Source of the DNA: JBEVEP01 sp040512755
GTDB lineage: Bacteria > Pseudomonadota > Alphaproteobacteria > Rhizobiales > Rhizobiaceae
Length of the DNA: 6,027 nt
Reading direction: 5' to 3'
NCBI GenBank assembly: GCA_040512755.1
Contig: JBEVEP010000117.1
Coordinates: 1-6,027, forward strand
Shown here: in pieces, positions 5,510-6,027 of the stretch
Position numbering within the stretch: position 1 is the first letter of the stretch
Layout of the letters: the number at the start of each line of letters is the position of its first letter
Program-made: the position numbers and the translations under genes
The notes under the pieces: generated by a model
Told to the model about the DNA's origin: nothing
The model's input: only the letters and a program-made list of their open reading frames with translations
Databases searched by the model: none

Positions 5510-6027
5510 ATGACCCCCACCATCACCGCCTTTGAACGGTCGCCCGACCGCGGCAAGGGACTGGCGCGCGACATGCGCGTTCGCTGGGCGCTTGAAGAAG
5601 TGGGCCGGCCTTACGACGTTCGTCTTGTTTCGTTCAGGGAGATGAAGGAACCCGCGCATCGTGCGGTTCATCCTTTCGGGCAGATTCCGACCTATGAAGA
5701 AGGCGATCTCGCCCTCTTCGAGTCGGGGGCGATCGTATTCCACATCGCGGAGCGCCATGCCGGGCTGCTGCCAGACGATGCGAATGCCCGGGCGCGCGCG
5801 ATCAATTGGATGTTTGCCGCGCTCAGCACCGTGGAGCCGCCGATCCTCGATCGCGAAATCCCCACATACGCGGAGCGCAACAAGACCTGGTACAAGGAAC
5901 GCCTGCCGATCCTCGAGGATCGCGTCCGTGCACGATTGGGCGATCTTTCCAGCCGGCTTGGCGATGCCGACTGGCTCGACGATGCGTTCAGCGCCGGCGA
6001 CCTGCTGATGGTGATGGTGCTGCGCAG
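5510..6027 (+). CDS. Glutathione S-transferase family protein, N-terminal 172 residues (cut by window end)
   Basis: The protein starts MTPTITAFERSPDRGKGLAR and runs off the window after 172 residues; the family is usually about 200-220. The N-terminal half is a thioredoxin fold, with the cis-proline loop PFGQIPTYEEG (Pro60) and the glutathione-binding LFESGAIVFHIAER (Glu71-Ser72). The helical C-terminal half includes FSAGDLLMV (Asp164), the usual N-capping region. Ser11 is a candidate catalytic residue, which is a guess. Such cytosolic enzymes conjugate glutathione to electrophiles or reduce peroxides; the substrate is unknown. An in-frame ATG at 5498 would add MSVP. I prefer 5510 because homologues, as I recall them, begin MTPTITAFERSP and a weak GAG lies seven bases before. 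The gene is 100 bp after the cyclase on the same strand, so co-transcription is possible. Confidence 0.88.
   Translation, partial: MTPTITAFERSPDRGKGLARDMRVRWALEEVGRPYDVRLVSFREMKEPAHRAVHPFGQIPTYEEGDLALFESGAIVFHIAERHAGLLPDDANARARAINWMFAALSTVEPPILDREIPTYAERNKTWYKERLPILEDRVRARLGDLSSRLGDADWLDDAFSAGDLLMVMVLR

Noticed and set aside
1..6027. CRISPR array, insertion sequence or toxin-antitoxin pair
   Set aside because: No regularly spaced repeats of CRISPR length, no transposase with terminal repeats, and no paired small genes of known toxin type were seen.

Overview
The base composition (GC-rich, about 60%) and the gene families point to an alphaproteobacterium of the Rhizobiales, most likely a Mesorhizobium-like rhizobium. 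The main clues are a class III adenylate cyclase fused to TolB-like and TPR modules, a GST that looks rhizobial, and a tRNA-Arg(CCU) 3' end of rhizobial appearance. This placement rests on family recognition, not on a search.

Left edge (1-356): the first 49 residues of a tyrosine recombinase (integrase) run leftwards out of the window. Between the integrase start and position 356 lies an AT-richer stretch with two sets of short direct repeats. It ends in the 3' part of a tRNA gene, from the anticodon arm to CCA, with no 5' half. This is the usual appearance of the end of an integrative element inserted at a tRNA gene. I infer that the element lies to the left and host chromosome begins near 357.

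Middle (357-3165): 357-838 has no credible gene but holds several strong inverted repeats. On the minus strand follows a secreted SMP-30/gluconolactonase-like beta-propeller protein (839-1705), then a 460-bp divergent intergenic region. Next is a small plus-strand gene with a 16-residue repeat (from 2167), whose 3' end is doubtful because it overlaps a convergent gene. That convergent gene (2377-2787) encodes a secreted protein with six cysteines and no recognised function. The gap 2788-3165 holds one 19-codon ORF with an excellent ribosome binding site and little else.

Right (3166-6027): a 747-residue membrane-anchored adenylate cyclase with all six catalytic residues, one transmembrane helix, a TolB/FlgO-like module, TPR repeats and an unassigned C-terminal domain. 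After 100 bp, in the same direction, comes a glutathione S-transferase cut by the window end. The two may be co-transcribed. The other genes look like independent units.

No CRISPR array, rRNA, insertion sequence or clear defence system is visible. The best leads are the integration boundary with its helically phased repeats, the structured non-coding stretch next to it, and the broken-looking repeat protein.
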